Below are positions 15,360 through 24,558 of a DNA stretch of 64,000 nt, one piece after another (the first letter of the stretch is position 1; each line of letters starts with the position of its first letter). Under the pieces are notes generated by a model. It worked only from the letters and a program-made list of their open reading frames with translations, was not told where the DNA came from and made no database searches. Source of the stretch: Shewanella eurypsychrophilus (GTDB taxonomy: Bacteria > Pseudomonadota > Gammaproteobacteria > Enterobacterales > Shewanellaceae); NCBI RefSeq assembly GCF_007004545.3, contig NZ_CP045503.2, positions 714,501 through 778,500 of the forward strand, given 5' to 3'. Both the position numbers and the translations under genes were made by a program.

Positions 15360-16859
15360 ATGGCTATTAAGGTCAAGAACAATATTCAATGGGTCGGTCA
15401 ACGTGATTGGGAAGTACGAGATTTTCATGGTACTGAATATAAGACGGAAAAGGGTACCAGCTATAACAGCTATCTGATCCGAGAAGAGAAAACGGTACTG
15501 ATCGATACCGTCGATCACAAGTTCTGTCATGAATTTGTGCAAAATTTGGAGCTGGAGATCGATCTGAAACAGATCGATTATATTGTCATTAATCACGCCG
15601 AAGAAGATCACGCTGGCGCCTTGGCGGCACTGTTGGCAAAAATCCCAGGCACACCTATTTACTGCACCGAAAATGCCATCGACTCTATTACTGGGCATCA
15701 TCATCACCCTGAGTGGAATTTCAATATCGTTAAAACTGGCGATAGCTTGGATCTGGGCAACGGTAAGCAATTGATCTTCATCGAGACCCCAATGCTACAT
15801 TGGCCCGACAGCATGATGACCTATATGACTGAGGATGCCGTGCTGTTCAGTAACGACGCCTTCGGTCAGCATTACTGTGACGAGCGCCTATTTAACGATG
15901 AGGTCGATCAGACTGAACTGATGGATCAATGTCTACGCTATTACGCCAATATCCTCACCCCATTCAGTCCCTTGGTGACCGCGAAGATCCAAGAAGTACT
16001 TAGTTTCAACTTGCCTGTCGATATGATTGCTACCGCTCACGGCGTAGTGTGGCGTGAAGATGCAACACAGATTATTCATAAATATCTAGAATGGGCCGAT
16101 GAATATCAGGAAGACAGGATCACAATTTTTTATGATTCTATGTCTAACAATACTCGCATGATGGCAGATGCCATAGCGCAAGGGATCTATGATGTCGATC
16201 CCCAAGTTGCGGTGAAAATTTTTAACGTTTCCCGTCACGATAAGAACGAGATCTTGACCGGCCTATTTAGATCTAAGGGGGTACTTGTTGGCTCATCGAC
16301 CATGAACAATGTGATGATGCCTAAGGTGGCCGGCATGCTGGAGGAGATCACGGGTCTACGTTTTAAGAATAAGAAGGCTGGCGCCTTCGGCAGTTTCGGT
16401 TGGAACGGTGGTGCAGTTGACCGTATCCACACTCGTCTGACCGATGCCGGTTTTGAAACAGTGCTTGGGTTGAAGACTAAATGGAAGCCAGATGGCAAGG
16501 CGCTGTTGGCATGTCGTGAGCATGGTAAAGAGGTCGCGCGCCAATGGGCTTTACATCCCCTTCAAGCACTCGATACCAAACAAAATACACCGGCAGTCAA
16601 TGATCCTGTGATACCAGCCAAGCAGCCAGCAGAAACAGCCAGCCAAGCCGAAGTGGCTAGCGTCAGTACTACGGATTTTGCAGGGCAGAGCCTGGTATGT
16701 ACTGTGTGTCAGTGGGTCTACGATCCTGCATTGGGAGAGCCTAACCAAGATGTCGCCCCAGGCACTGAGTGGCAAGATGTGCCGGACTATTTTCTTTGTC
16801 CTGACTGTAGTTTAGGAAAGGCTGTTTTTGAACCGCTTGCTAAAGAGGCCGCAGCATGA
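15360..16859 (+). CDS. norV: Anaerobic nitric oxide reductase flavorubredoxin
   Basis: A 499-residue cytoplasmic flavodiiron NO reductase (NO to N2O). Domains: metallo-beta-lactamase-like di-iron domain (1-250) with ligands H79, E81, D83 and H84 in NHAEEDHAG; flavodoxin FMN domain (about 253-395, starting [12 protein letters not shown]); an Ala/Gln/Pro-rich linker; and a C-terminal rubredoxin (about 446-492) with CTVCQ and CPDCS iron ligands. Length is normal for NorV. It is overlapped 4 bp by norW, its reductase. NorR sites and a sigma-54 promoter upstream indicate NO induction. The regulator gene itself is not in the window. Confidence 0.96.
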   Translation: MAIKVKNNIQWVGQRDWEVRDFHGTEYKTEKGTSYNSYLIREEKTVLIDTVDHKFCHEFVQNLELEIDLKQIDYIVINHAEEDHAGALAALLAKIPGTPIYCTENAIDSITGHHHHPEWNFNIVKTGDSLDLGNGKQLIFIETPMLHWPDSMMTYMTEDAVLFSNDAFGQHYCDERLFNDEVDQTELMDQCLRYYANILTPFSPLVTAKIQEVLSFNLPVDMIATAHGVVWREDATQIIHKYLEWADEYQEDRITIFYDSMSNNTRMMADAIAQGIYDVDPQVAVKIFNVSRHDKNEILTGLFRSKGVLVGSSTMNNVMMPKVAGMLEEITGLRFKNKKAGAFGSFGWNGGAVDRIHTRLTDAGFETVLGLKTKWKPDGKALLACREHGKEVARQWALHPLQALDTKQNTPAVNDPVIPAKQPAETASQAEVASVSTTDFAGQSLVCTVCQWVYDPALGEPNQDVAPGTEWQDVPDYFLCPDCSLGKAVFEPLAKEAAA

Positions 16860-18001
16860 GTCTGCCTATAGTGATTATAGGCAGTGGTTTTGCCGCTTAT
16901 CAGTTAGTGAAGACGCTACGCCGGCAAGATACACAACAGGCGATCACTGTGATCACCGCCAGCTGTGGCGATGATTATGCGAAACCCGATCTGAGCCATG
17001 TGTTCACTAAAGGGCAGTCGGCTAATGATCTGATTAAGATGAGCGCCGATGAGTTTGCCAAGACCTATGACATCACTCTGTTGCGTCGTAGCCGGGTAGA
17101 GAGTATAGATGCGAGGCAAAAAACGCTGCGCTGTAATGGTGAGTCGATTGCTTATCAGCAACTGATCTTGGCTACAGGTGCTAAGGCCCTAGTGCCCCCT
17201 TTTCAGGGGGACGCGATGGGGCGAATTATTACCCTCAATGGCTTGGAGGATTATGCGGCCTCTGAGGTCGAGCTGAAGAAGGCTCAATCTGTGTTGGTGA
17301 TAGGCGCTGGCCTGATTGGTACCGAGATCGCAATGGATTTGGCCAGTGCGGATAAGCGAGTGATATTAACCGACAGGGCAGAGGCACTATTACCGAGTCT
17401 GTTACCCGATTTTGTCTCTGCGCAACTTTATCAGTCTCTGGGCAATCAAGGGGTGTCGATAGAACTGGGCACCCAAGTTGAAAGTCTGCGACAGGCAGAA
17501 GAATCTATCGCCATCAGTCTTGAAAACGGTCATGACTATCGAGTGGATGCTGTGGTGTGCGCTGTGGGACTGCGGCCGAATATTCGTTTAGCGGCAGAAG
17601 CTGGACTGAAAACTAATCGTGGTATCGTGGTGGATCGTCAATTGCGCACTTCAGATCCTCATATTTTTGCGCTGGGGGATTGCGCCGAAATTGACGGCAA
17701 TGTGCTGGCTTTTCTGCAGCCGATACTGATGAGTGCTAATGCGCTGGCAAAAACCTTACTCGGTCAGGCCAGTAATGTGGCGCTACCGCCTATGATGGTT
17801 AAGGTTAAGACTCCGCGTCTCCCCATGCAGTTAAGTGGTAATACCGCCAATGCCGATGCAAATTGGCAAGTGAGCGCAAGCAGGGAGGGAATGACGGCCA
17901 AAGCCTTCGATGAAGAGCAGCAGCTGATTGGTTTTGTGGTTACCGGCAGTCATATGAAGCAAGGGTTTTCCCTGTTGCGTGAGCTTCCGCCAACATTTTA
18001 A
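16856..18001 (+). CDS. norW: NADH:flavorubredoxin reductase
   Basis: A 381-residue FAD/NAD(P)-dependent reductase of the rubredoxin-reductase type that passes electrons from NADH to the rubredoxin domain of NorV. The N-terminal FAD motif is [16 protein letters not shown] second Rossmann motif [18 protein letters not shown] (about 144-161) binds NAD. The ALGDCAE block (about 275-281) contacts FAD. The ATG overlaps the norV stop (ATGA), so the two are coupled. Confidence 0.94.
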   Translation: MSLPIVIIGSGFAAYQLVKTLRRQDTQQAITVITASCGDDYAKPDLSHVFTKGQSANDLIKMSADEFAKTYDITLLRRSRVESIDARQKTLRCNGESIAYQQLILATGAKALVPPFQGDAMGRIITLNGLEDYAASEVELKKAQSVLVIGAGLIGTEIAMDLASADKRVILTDRAEALLPSLLPDFVSAQLYQSLGNQGVSIELGTQVESLRQAEESIAISLENGHDYRVDAVVCAVGLRPNIRLAAEAGLKTNRGIVVDRQLRTSDPHIFALGDCAEIDGNVLAFLQPILMSANALAKTLLGQASNVALPPMMVKVKTPRLPMQLSGNTANADANWQVSASREGMTAKAFDEEQQLIGFVVTGSHMKQGFSLLRELPPTF

Positions 18002-18004
18002 TCA

Positions 18005-18269
18005 ATACCAATCAGTATAAAGATGTGACCGCTCAGCGAGAGTTTAGCGCTTAAGAGGCAAGGCAACGAGTGAAGAGCATAGTTATTCTACGTTTAAGCT
18101 CGTTAACACAGCATCAGATGCGCTAAAACTCGCCTTTCAGGAGTGTTTTTGGCTGCCTACTTCTTCGTTGAATAGATTCACAAGGGAACACCATTCCATC
18201 ACCTATTCACCTTGAATTAGTTTGCCAAAAATAACTCTGAGTAGCTCACTTTCTTATACTGATTGGTAT
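18005..18269. mobile_element. MITE-like element with nested inverted repeats
   Basis: The 265-bp stretch is bounded by ATACCAATCAGTATAA (18005-18020) and its exact reverse complement (18254-18269). Inside is a second inverted pair, CGAGAGTTTAGCGC and GCGCTAAAACTCGC. It encodes nothing. Short palindromes of the same type (AATACCAATCGGTATA) occur near 28754-28770 and 62976-62993. It sits just after norW and before the bidirectional terminator. Confidence 0.75.
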
Positions 18270-18290
18270 AAACTCAGTTTTATGCCCAAG

Positions 18291-18326
18291 AAAAACCCCG
18301 GTATCAGAGATGACACTGGGGTTTTT
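18291..18326. terminator. Bidirectional terminator between norW and the SDR gene
   Basis: AAAAACCCC and GGGGTTTTT bracket an 18-nt centre that itself pairs in part (GGT/ACT, TCA/TGA). Flanking A and T runs allow termination from both directions, for norVW and for the convergent SDR gene. Confidence 0.85.
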
Positions 18327-18371
18327 AAATAAATATAGAGTCTGTTCAGGCTCTTTGTTTACTATGACTTT

Positions 18372-19091
18372 CTACGGCTGTTGACGTGTTGGCGCTAATA
18401 CGATTTCACGTACACAAACATTCTGTGGCTGCTCGAAAGCAAATACAGCAGCATCAGCAACGGCTGTAGGTTCAATCACGCCACCCATAAACTCTTTCCA
18501 CTCTTGGTAGCCCGCTTTAATCTCTTCATTCGTCGTATGGCTAAGCAGTGCCGTTTCAACCGCACCCGGTGCGATAGTCACCATACGTACATCGTCCATT
18601 GCCACTTCTTCACGGATATTTTCCGTTAAGGCATGAACGGCAAACTTAGTTGCACAATAAGCGGCATGGTTAGGGAAGGTTTTACGACCCGCAACAGAAC
18701 TGATGTTAATGATGGTACCGGTTTTACGGGCTTTCATGCCAGCAAGAACAGCGTGAATACCGTTAAGTACACCCATGACGTTAACGTTTAGCATCTGGCT
18801 CCACTCTGCTGGATCTTGCACATCGGCAGCGCCGAGTAACATAAGACCAGCGTTATTGATTAGGCCGCCAACGGGTCCGAATTTTTCTTCAGCTGTCGCA
18901 ATCGCTGCTTTCATTGCTGTTGCATCAGTCACATCAACACTAATACACAGTGCATTTTCAAGCTTCAATGCTTGCATTGGCTCAACACGACGAGCGAGTA
19001 AAAGTAGTGGGTGGCCTTTAGCGCTAAATGCTTGTGCCATTGCTGCACCGATACCAGAAGATGCGCCTGTAATTACGATAAGTTGTTTCAT
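18372..19091 (-). CDS. SDR family NAD(P)-dependent oxidoreductase
   Basis: A 239-residue classical short-chain dehydrogenase. The coenzyme motif TGASSGIG is at 8-15, NNAG near 84-87, catalytic Ser in INISSVAG near 137, and YxxxK as YCATK near 151-155. The substrate is not evident. Close relatives are often annotated as serine or 3-hydroxy acid dehydrogenases, but the sequence does not decide this. A LysR regulator is transcribed divergently and is a plausible controller. Confidence 0.9.
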   Translation of the reverse strand: MKQLIVITGASSGIGAAMAQAFSAKGHPLLLLARRVEPMQALKLENALCISVDVTDATAMKAAIATAEEKFGPVGGLINNAGLMLLGAADVQDPAEWSQMLNVNVMGVLNGIHAVLAGMKARKTGTIINISSVAGRKTFPNHAAYCATKFAVHALTENIREEVAMDDVRMVTIAPGAVETALLSHTTNEEIKAGYQEWKEFMGGVIEPTAVADAAVFAFEQPQNVCVREIVLAPTRQQP

Positions 19092-19347
19092 CTGTTTATG
19101 CCTTGTAACTGAGTAATAAGGGGGATCGGCGAATGTTTAAGCCGTTCATTTAAGTTGCATGCATTATAGAAGTAGAATCATTGTTGATATATGCCTTAAA
19201 AAGAACATGATTATTTCCAGGTGACTACAAATAAAGTAATCTAAGCTAAGCCAGTATTGAGTACGGGTCCTTTATCGAAATCTAGTCAGCAATTGATGAA
19301 AGACCAATTAATACTAATGATCGAAATGACTGTGATGAGAGCTGAGC

Positions 19348-20253
19348 ATGGGTAAAAGTGATATAAATCTAGCGGATATTAAGGCGTTTAGCGTGATTGC
19401 TGAGCTGGGAAGTTTTACTCGGGCGGCAGAGAAGCTGGATTGCTCACGATCTCACCTTTCGAAGCAGCTGACGAATTTAGAAGCTTGCCTTGGGGTAACG
19501 CTGATCACCAGAACGACGCGGGCTCAGCGTCTGACCGAGCAGGGCTCAGCATTTTTTAATCGCTGTAGAGCTGCTTTAGACAGCATTGATCAGGCAGTGG
19601 AGATCGCTGTTGATAATGCTCAGAGACTACAGGGAAGCATCAAGATTAACTGTGTCGGTGGCTATCTTGGTGAAGAGGTGGTGGCGAGCTTAATTAATGA
19701 TTTTATTTTAAAATATCCCGGGATCTCGGTGGAGTTAGATTTTAGCAGTCAGCGGGTCGATCTGCTGGTGGATCAGTTCGATCTGGTTTTCAGGATGGGT
19801 GAATTAGAAGATTCTGGGCTGGTGGCTCGTAAGCTGATGGACATTACCAATTTGACGTTAGCATCGCCTCAATATCTAGAAGCTAGAGGAGTGCCTGAAG
19901 ATCCTAAATCGCTCAAGGCTCATCAATGCATTACCGGCTCAGTCAATAACTGGTCATTTTTCCATATCGACAACAAAGATCGCAAGCTAGATGTGCATAT
20001 CAATGGTGCTTTTCGCTGTCGTAATGGCAGAGCAATGAAGCATAGCGCAATAGTGGGCAATGGTATCGTTAGGCTACCTAAGGTCTATTGTGCTGAGGAG
20101 ATAAACAAGGGGCAATTGGTGTCAGTTTTCGATGATTGGCAAATAGCCGATACTCCCTTCTATCTTCTCTACCATAAAGATAAATACCAGCCTGCGTTAT
20201 TAAGGGAGTTTGTCAGTTTTACTGCCGAGCATTTTAGGGATTACGTGTATTAG
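19348..20253 (+). CDS. LysR family transcriptional regulator
   Basis: A 301-residue regulator. The N-terminal helix-turn-helix (about 8-65) contains FSVIAELGSFTRAAEKLDCSRSHLSKQLTNLE and LGVTLITRTTR. The effector-binding domain follows, with SIKINCVGGYLG and the FDLVFRMGELEDSGLVARKL block of the CrgA-like group. It is divergent from the SDR gene with 256 bp between them, the usual arrangement for a LysR protein and its target. The ligand is unknown. Confidence 0.9.
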   Translation: MGKSDINLADIKAFSVIAELGSFTRAAEKLDCSRSHLSKQLTNLEACLGVTLITRTTRAQRLTEQGSAFFNRCRAALDSIDQAVEIAVDNAQRLQGSIKINCVGGYLGEEVVASLINDFILKYPGISVELDFSSQRVDLLVDQFDLVFRMGELEDSGLVARKLMDITNLTLASPQYLEARGVPEDPKSLKAHQCITGSVNNWSFFHIDNKDRKLDVHINGAFRCRNGRAMKHSAIVGNGIVRLPKVYCAEEINKGQLVSVFDDWQIADTPFYLLYHKDKYQPALLREFVSFTAEHFRDYVY

Positions 20254-20498
20254 CATTTAATCAATAACAGATAAATATCAGCTGTTTAAAAAAGATCAAA
20301 ATAAATACCCAATAGTGTTGGTTTTTTGAGCGTTTATCGTACACAATTCTGAATGTTGGACTATCTTTAAATTCGACTGTTTATTACATCTCTCTACATT
20401 CTTTAATGAACTTATTTCAGAGCGCTAGGCTGAATTTTATTGAGTAAAAGAGAAGGAGTAAACATCAGAAAATAAAAATAAAGATAAGGGCTGAATGG

Positions 20499-21707
20499 AT
20501 GAAAATGCTCAAACTCGCACTCTGCTGTGCACTCTTACTTTCTTCGATACTCATTTCGTTGACGGCTATCGCGGGTCAGCAATATTATGAGGCTCGAAGC
20601 GATGCTATGGGCGGTGCTGGTGTGGCCTCTTCAAATCGTGAAGGTGCAGCATTTATCAATCCAGCTCTACTTGCTCTCCAAGCGCCTAAGTTCAATAATT
20701 TTGCCATGTTACTCCCCGTTGTAGGTGCCGATGGCGCCGATAGCGATCAGATGATCGATAAGTTTGATTCACTGCAAGACTCCTATGATGCTTTAGATGC
20801 TGCGATTAATGCGAGTGATGCTGTAGCAGTCGATCTCCATAGAGATGATCTCGTTAACGATCTGGGATCCTTAAAAGATAACAATGCCTATGTCAGTGCT
20901 GGCCTGGGCTTTTCAATCGTGCTGCCTACTCATAGAATGCCGATGGCAGTGTTTTATAAAAGCTATATTGATGCCATTGGAGTCGCTGCAATCGCTGAGT
21001 CTGATATCGATAGTCTTAATGCATTAGATCCCAATAATCCACCCGTACTCGCTGATTTAGATTCACAAGGAGCTGTGGTTGCCGGTGGGGTGTCGGATCT
21101 TGGTGTGGCGTTAAGTTTTCCACTATCTATCGTCAATATGCCTATTGCTATCGGTGTATCGCCTAAGTTTCAACGCATAGATACTTATAACTACGTGGTG
21201 AGTGCCAATAACTTTGATTCTAGTGATTTCGATGACTCGCAGTATCGCAATGACGATACGACATTTAATGTCGATGTGGGCATTGCGATGGAGCCGCTAT
21301 CTGGCTTAACGGTCGGTTTGTCTGGACGCAACCTTATCAAGCAAAATGTTGAAACCATAGAGAGCCAGGGCCGAAAATATACCTACCAAGTTGAGCCTCT
21401 TTTTACTGCTGGTGTGGCTTATGACTGGGATAGTCTTACGCTAACTTCGGATATAGATCTTAATGATCATAAACGCTTTAAAGAGTTTAGTGGTACTCAG
21501 TATTGGCGTGTAGGAGGAGAGTTGAAGGCGACAGATTGGTTTGCACTGCGTCTAGGTTACCGCCATGACATGAAAGATAATACCGCTAACATCTACTCAT
21601 TAGGCACTGGCTTTGAATTCGGGCGAGTATTTTATCTCGACTTAACTGGCATGCTAGGTAGCGACGATGCCATCGGCGGGGTTTTACAAACGTCATATCA
21701 TTTTTAA
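20499..21707 (+). CDS. TraF-like outer-membrane protein (PF13729 type)
   Basis: A 402-residue exported protein: signal peptide 1-26 (ending AIAG-Q), then ARSDAMGGAGVASSNREGAAFINPALL. That motif starts the conjugal-transfer TraF_2 family and the related FadL/OmpP1-like barrels. Strand-rich repeats follow (LTVGLSGRNLIK, FALRLGYRHDMK), and the protein ends in SYHF with an aromatic C-terminus typical of outer-membrane barrels. Despite the family name no conjugation genes are near, so it is probably a chromosomal outer-membrane protein of unknown cargo. The array of palindromic modules begins 4 bp after its stop. Confidence 0.8.
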   Translation: MKMLKLALCCALLLSSILISLTAIAGQQYYEARSDAMGGAGVASSNREGAAFINPALLALQAPKFNNFAMLLPVVGADGADSDQMIDKFDSLQDSYDALDAAINASDAVAVDLHRDDLVNDLGSLKDNNAYVSAGLGFSIVLPTHRMPMAVFYKSYIDAIGVAAIAESDIDSLNALDPNNPPVLADLDSQGAVVAGGVSDLGVALSFPLSIVNMPIAIGVSPKFQRIDTYNYVVSANNFDSSDFDDSQYRNDDTTFNVDVGIAMEPLSGLTVGLSGRNLIKQNVETIESQGRKYTYQVEPLFTAGVAYDWDSLTLTSDIDLNDHKRFKEFSGTQYWRVGGELKATDWFALRLGYRHDMKDNTANIYSLGTGFEFGRVFYLDLTGMLGSDDAIGGVLQTSYHF

Positions 21708-21710
21708 GAG

Positions 21711-21985
21711 CAGTTTCGAGGGCGCGACTGCGTCGCTGCGAGGCCGCTTCGCTATGAGTTCGTAAACTCACTTCGAGAGCGGGAACAAGTTCCCTTCGAG
21801 TTCGCCAACAAGTTGGCTGCGAGCAAAGAGTAGCAGCCTTTGGCCTGTCTTTTCTCGCAGCAGCTTTGCTGCGTCCTCGCAGGGCGAAGCCCGCACTCGA
21901 AGGCCACAGGCCGTCCTCGCAGTGACGAAGTCACGTCCTCGCAGCAGCTTTGCTGCGTCCTCGTAGGGCGAAGCCCGAACTCGTA
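21711..21985. repeat. Palindromic-module array 1
   Basis: A mosaic of short perfect palindromes (CAGCTTTGCTG, GGGCGAAGCCC, TGACGAAGTCA, GGGAACAAGTTCCC, GCCAACAAGTTGGC) is joined by CTCG/CGAG linkers, e.g. GTCCTCGCAG. The cassette GGGAACAAGTTCCC-TTCGAG followed by GCCAACAAGTTGGC also occurs in arrays 2 and 3. The array fills the gap between the convergent TraF-like and TSUP genes. ORFs across it are artefacts. Confidence 0.85.
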
Positions 21986-21992
21986 CCTTCTC

Positions 21993-22721
21993 TTAGCCTA
22001 ATTCCATTATCGACTTTGCCGCCAATACCGTCGCACAGATTGAACATAATATGAGTGTTGCTTTGCGAGTCCTATCTTTATCAATTCGTCCAACCAGTCT
22101 TCCTGCTACTAAGTAACCTAAAATTACAGAGGGTAGCAGCATTAGCGATAGCCAGAGGTGCTTAATACTCAGTAAGCCAGTGATTGCCAGAATAGCTAGA
22201 GCTATCATGGAGCTGAAGATAAAGAAAGCCGATAAGGCGGCTCTAAACTGACGGGCATCTTTTCCTGAAAGGAGAATTGCCAGTGGTGGGCCACCGATAG
22301 CGGCGATATTGCCAAATACACCAGATATTATGCCTGCGCCAAATAGGCTCTTACGATTCACGGCTATGTTGAGCTTCAGCAAACTCAATATGACTGCCGT
22401 GGCAACAATACCCGATATAGCCAGCCCAAGAATGGCTTGTGGTGCATATATCAATAACCCTGCACCGATAAACCCTCCAGGTATTCGCCCAAGTAACGCA
22501 TATTGCAAGCCATTAAACTCAAGGGCGCCTCGCTCTCGAAATAGGGTCAACAAGGAGATAGAGAAACCCATCATGATAACGGGGGCAGGCACCAATTCAG
22601 GATCGACAATATACAGTAGGGGAGAGGCGACGATGGCTAAACCGAAACCGATAAGGCTCTGTGTCAACGCGCCGCAGAAGATGATAAGGGAGGCTAGCGC
22701 TAGTGTCGTCGGATCTATCAT
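21993..22721 (-). CDS. TSUP family (TauE/SafE) membrane transporter
   Basis: An integral membrane protein with about eight helices in two related halves. The conserved ALTQSLIGFGLAIVASPLLY lies in the first and GVFGNIAAIGGPPLAILL in the second. The family exports sulfite or organosulfonates, or takes up similar anions; the substrate is not evident. The start is set at ATG 22721 (MIDPTTLALA). An earlier in-frame ATG at 22784 lies inside the metJ terminator hairpin and would add 21 residues that do not resemble the family N-terminus. Its neighbour metJ suggests a sulfur-metabolism setting, but the terminator separates them. Confidence 0.82.
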   Translation of the reverse strand: MIDPTTLALASLIIFCGALTQSLIGFGLAIVASPLLYIVDPELVPAPVIMMGFSISLLTLFRERGALEFNGLQYALLGRIPGGFIGAGLLIYAPQAILGLAISGIVATAVILSLLKLNIAVNRKSLFGAGIISGVFGNIAAIGGPPLAILLSGKDARQFRAALSAFFIFSSMIALAILAITGLLSIKHLWLSLMLLPSVILGYLVAGRLVGRIDKDRTRKATLILCSICATVLAAKSIMELG

Positions 22722-22770
22722 TGCAAACACGGCGATTTCTCTCAATATTGGGCGATGTCTTGCTAAAACA

Positions 22771-22797
22771 ACTAAGGATCGCATGGCGATCCTTAGT
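22771..22797 (-). terminator. metJ terminator
   Basis: A perfect 12-bp inverted repeat (ACTAAGGATCGC / GCGATCCTTAGT) with a 3-nt loop. On the minus strand it is followed by TGTTTTAG. It lies 32 bp after the metJ stop and overlaps a spurious upstream start of the TSUP gene. Confidence 0.85.
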
Positions 22798-22828
22798 ATA
22801 TGACTGGTAAAGCGTTAAGTGAGTAGGG

Positions 22829-23143
22829 TTACTCTACATCTTCCCATTCGATACCCATCTGATCCATCAAGCGCTTCACTTCGGCTGGAATGGTATCTGG
22901 TTTATCTTTAGATAGATCATCATCGTTAGGCAGAGGTTGGCCTGTGTAAGCATGCAAAAATGCCTCACATAACAGCTCGCTGTTAGTGGCGTGACGCAGG
23001 TTATTGACCTGACGGCGGGTGCGTTCGTCGGTAAGAACCTTAAGTACCTTCAAGGGAATAGACACAGTAATTTTCTTTACTTGTTCATTCTTCTTGCCGT
23101 GTTCAGCATATGGGCTGATGTAATCGCCATTCCACTCAGTCAT
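22829..23143 (-). CDS. metJ: Methionine repressor MetJ
   Basis: A 104-residue ribbon-helix-helix repressor that binds S-adenosylmethionine and silences met genes. It is nearly identical to E. coli MetJ through [26 protein letters not shown] (DNA-contacting strand) and [23 protein letters not shown] (SAM site). The start is set at ATG 23143 ([11 protein letters not shown]), matching E. coli; the frame is open 20 codons further upstream. It is divergent from metB with two met-box clusters between them, so it autoregulates. Confidence 0.96.
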   Translation of the reverse strand: MTEWNGDYISPYAEHGKKNEQVKKITVSIPLKVLKVLTDERTRRQVNNLRHATNSELLCEAFLHAYTGQPLPNDDDLSKDKPDTIPAEVKRLMDQMGIEWEDVE

Positions 23144-23251
23144 TGACTCACCTGTAAATTCAAAATTCGGGGCAGATTTTAACCCTTTAAATTGTGCAGT
23201 CAAATTATTGCCTCTTATTTATGACAATTGCAAATAGATTTCTACAAGTTT

Positions 23252-23321
23252 GGACGTCTAAACGGCTATAACTGGTTGACGCTGGCCTTTCGCTTAGGTA
23301 CATTTAGACGTCCAGACATCT
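23252..23321. promoter_or_regulatory. Met boxes between metJ and metB
   Basis: Two tandem clusters of the 8-bp MetJ site (consensus AGACGTCT) are present: GGACGTCT-AAACGGCT at 23252-23267 and AGACGTCC-AGACATCT at 23306-23321. The first is nearer metJ and the second nearer metB, so each divergent promoter appears to have its own operator. Confidence 0.88.
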
Positions 23322-23375
23322 CTTTCCACTTTTTGTGGTCAGTATGGTGTTCAGTAAATAGTTTAGGAGTAGTAG

Positions 23376-24536
23376 ATGACCGAACGTAAGTTAGCCACAA
23401 TTGCAGTGCGCCAAGGGATTGAGTCCGATACCCAACATGGTGCCGTGGTGCCCCCTATCTATTTATCTACTAACTACTCCTTCGATGGGCATAAGAATCC
23501 CAGAGACTTTGATTACAGCCGCTCAGGTAATCCTACCCGTTCGATTTTAGGTGATGCGATTGCCGGACTCGAAAAAGGGGCGACAGGGGTTGTGACTTGC
23601 ACAGGTATGGCAGCAATCACATTGGTGACCAGCTTGCTTGGCCCTGATGATCTGCTCGTGGTACCCCATGATTGTTATGGTGGTAGCTACCGTCTGTTTA
23701 CCAACTTAGCCAAAAAAGGGGCCTTTAAGCTAGCCGTTGTCGATCAGACTGACAATAAAGCGCTTAATGCTGCGATAGCGCAAAAACCTAAGATGGTCTG
23801 GCTGGAAACGCCCTCTAACCCTCTGCTAAGAGTGGTTGATATCGAAGAGATCGCTAAAGCCTGTAAGGCCGTCGATGCGTTAGTTGTGGTAGATAATACC
23901 TTCCTGTCACCTATTCTGCAGCAGCCCTTGCTACTGGGCGCCGATATTGTTATTCACTCCACCACTAAATACATCAATGGTCACAGCGATGTGGTTGGTG
24001 GCGCCGTAGTAGCCAAAGATGCAGAACTCGGCGAGTTGCTTCACTGGTGGTCAAATACCTTAGGGCTGACGGGGTCGGCGTTTGATAGCTATCTGACCCT
24101 TCGCGGTATTCGCACCTTAGCGGTGCGTATTCGTGAGCATCAAGCCAATGCTCAGCGTGTTTTAGCTGTGTTAACTAACAGCAATGCGGTCGATAAGGTG
24201 TATTATCCAGGTCTTGCCGATCACCCTGGCCATGAGATTGCCGCTAAGCAGCAAAGAGGCTTCGGTGCCATGATCAGCTTCGAGCTTAAAGGTGGAGAAG
24301 ATGAGCTGGTAGCATTTCTTGACAAATTATCTGTGTTTTCTGTCGCAGAAAGTTTAGGTGGGGTAGAGAGTTTAGTCGCGGTTCCTGCGACAATGACTCA
24401 CAGAGCTATGGAGCCAGAGGCTCGAGCAGAAGCTGGGGTTAAAGAGACCCTAATCCGTCTTTCAGTGGGTATCGAAGATGCCGACGATTTAGTTGCCGAT
24501 ATTGAAGCTGGACTTGCCGCAGCGGCAAGTTGTTAA
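23376..24536 (+). CDS. metB: Cystathionine gamma-synthase
   Basis: A 386-residue PLP enzyme that joins O-succinylhomoserine and cysteine into cystathionine. Visible blocks are YSRSGNPTR (substrate/PLP phosphate), CTGMAAI, ETPSNPLL, VVDNTF and HSTTKYINGHSDVVGG with the PLP-binding lysine (about 198). The C-terminal SLGGVESL motif is also present. It is first in a metB-metL operon (22-bp gap to metL) and preceded by met boxes. Cystathionine gamma-lyases look alike; the metJ/metL context favours MetB. Confidence 0.95.
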   Translation: MTERKLATIAVRQGIESDTQHGAVVPPIYLSTNYSFDGHKNPRDFDYSRSGNPTRSILGDAIAGLEKGATGVVTCTGMAAITLVTSLLGPDDLLVVPHDCYGGSYRLFTNLAKKGAFKLAVVDQTDNKALNAAIAQKPKMVWLETPSNPLLRVVDIEEIAKACKAVDALVVVDNTFLSPILQQPLLLGADIVIHSTTKYINGHSDVVGGAVVAKDAELGELLHWWSNTLGLTGSAFDSYLTLRGIRTLAVRIREHQANAQRVLAVLTNSNAVDKVYYPGLADHPGHEIAAKQQRGFGAMISFELKGGEDELVAFLDKLSVFSVAESLGGVESLVAVPATMTHRAMEPEARAEAGVKETLIRLSVGIEDADDLVADIEAGLAAAASC

Positions 24537-24558
24537 TTTCGGTAGATAGGAGTTAAAG

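Noticed and set aside
15183..15770. 195-codon ORF antisense to norV
   Set aside because: A shadow of the norV coding region and its NorR sites; no family motif.
22722..22784. Upstream start of the TSUP transporter at 22784
   Set aside because: It lies within the perfect metJ terminator palindrome and adds residues unlike the family N-terminus, although an AAGGA precedes it.
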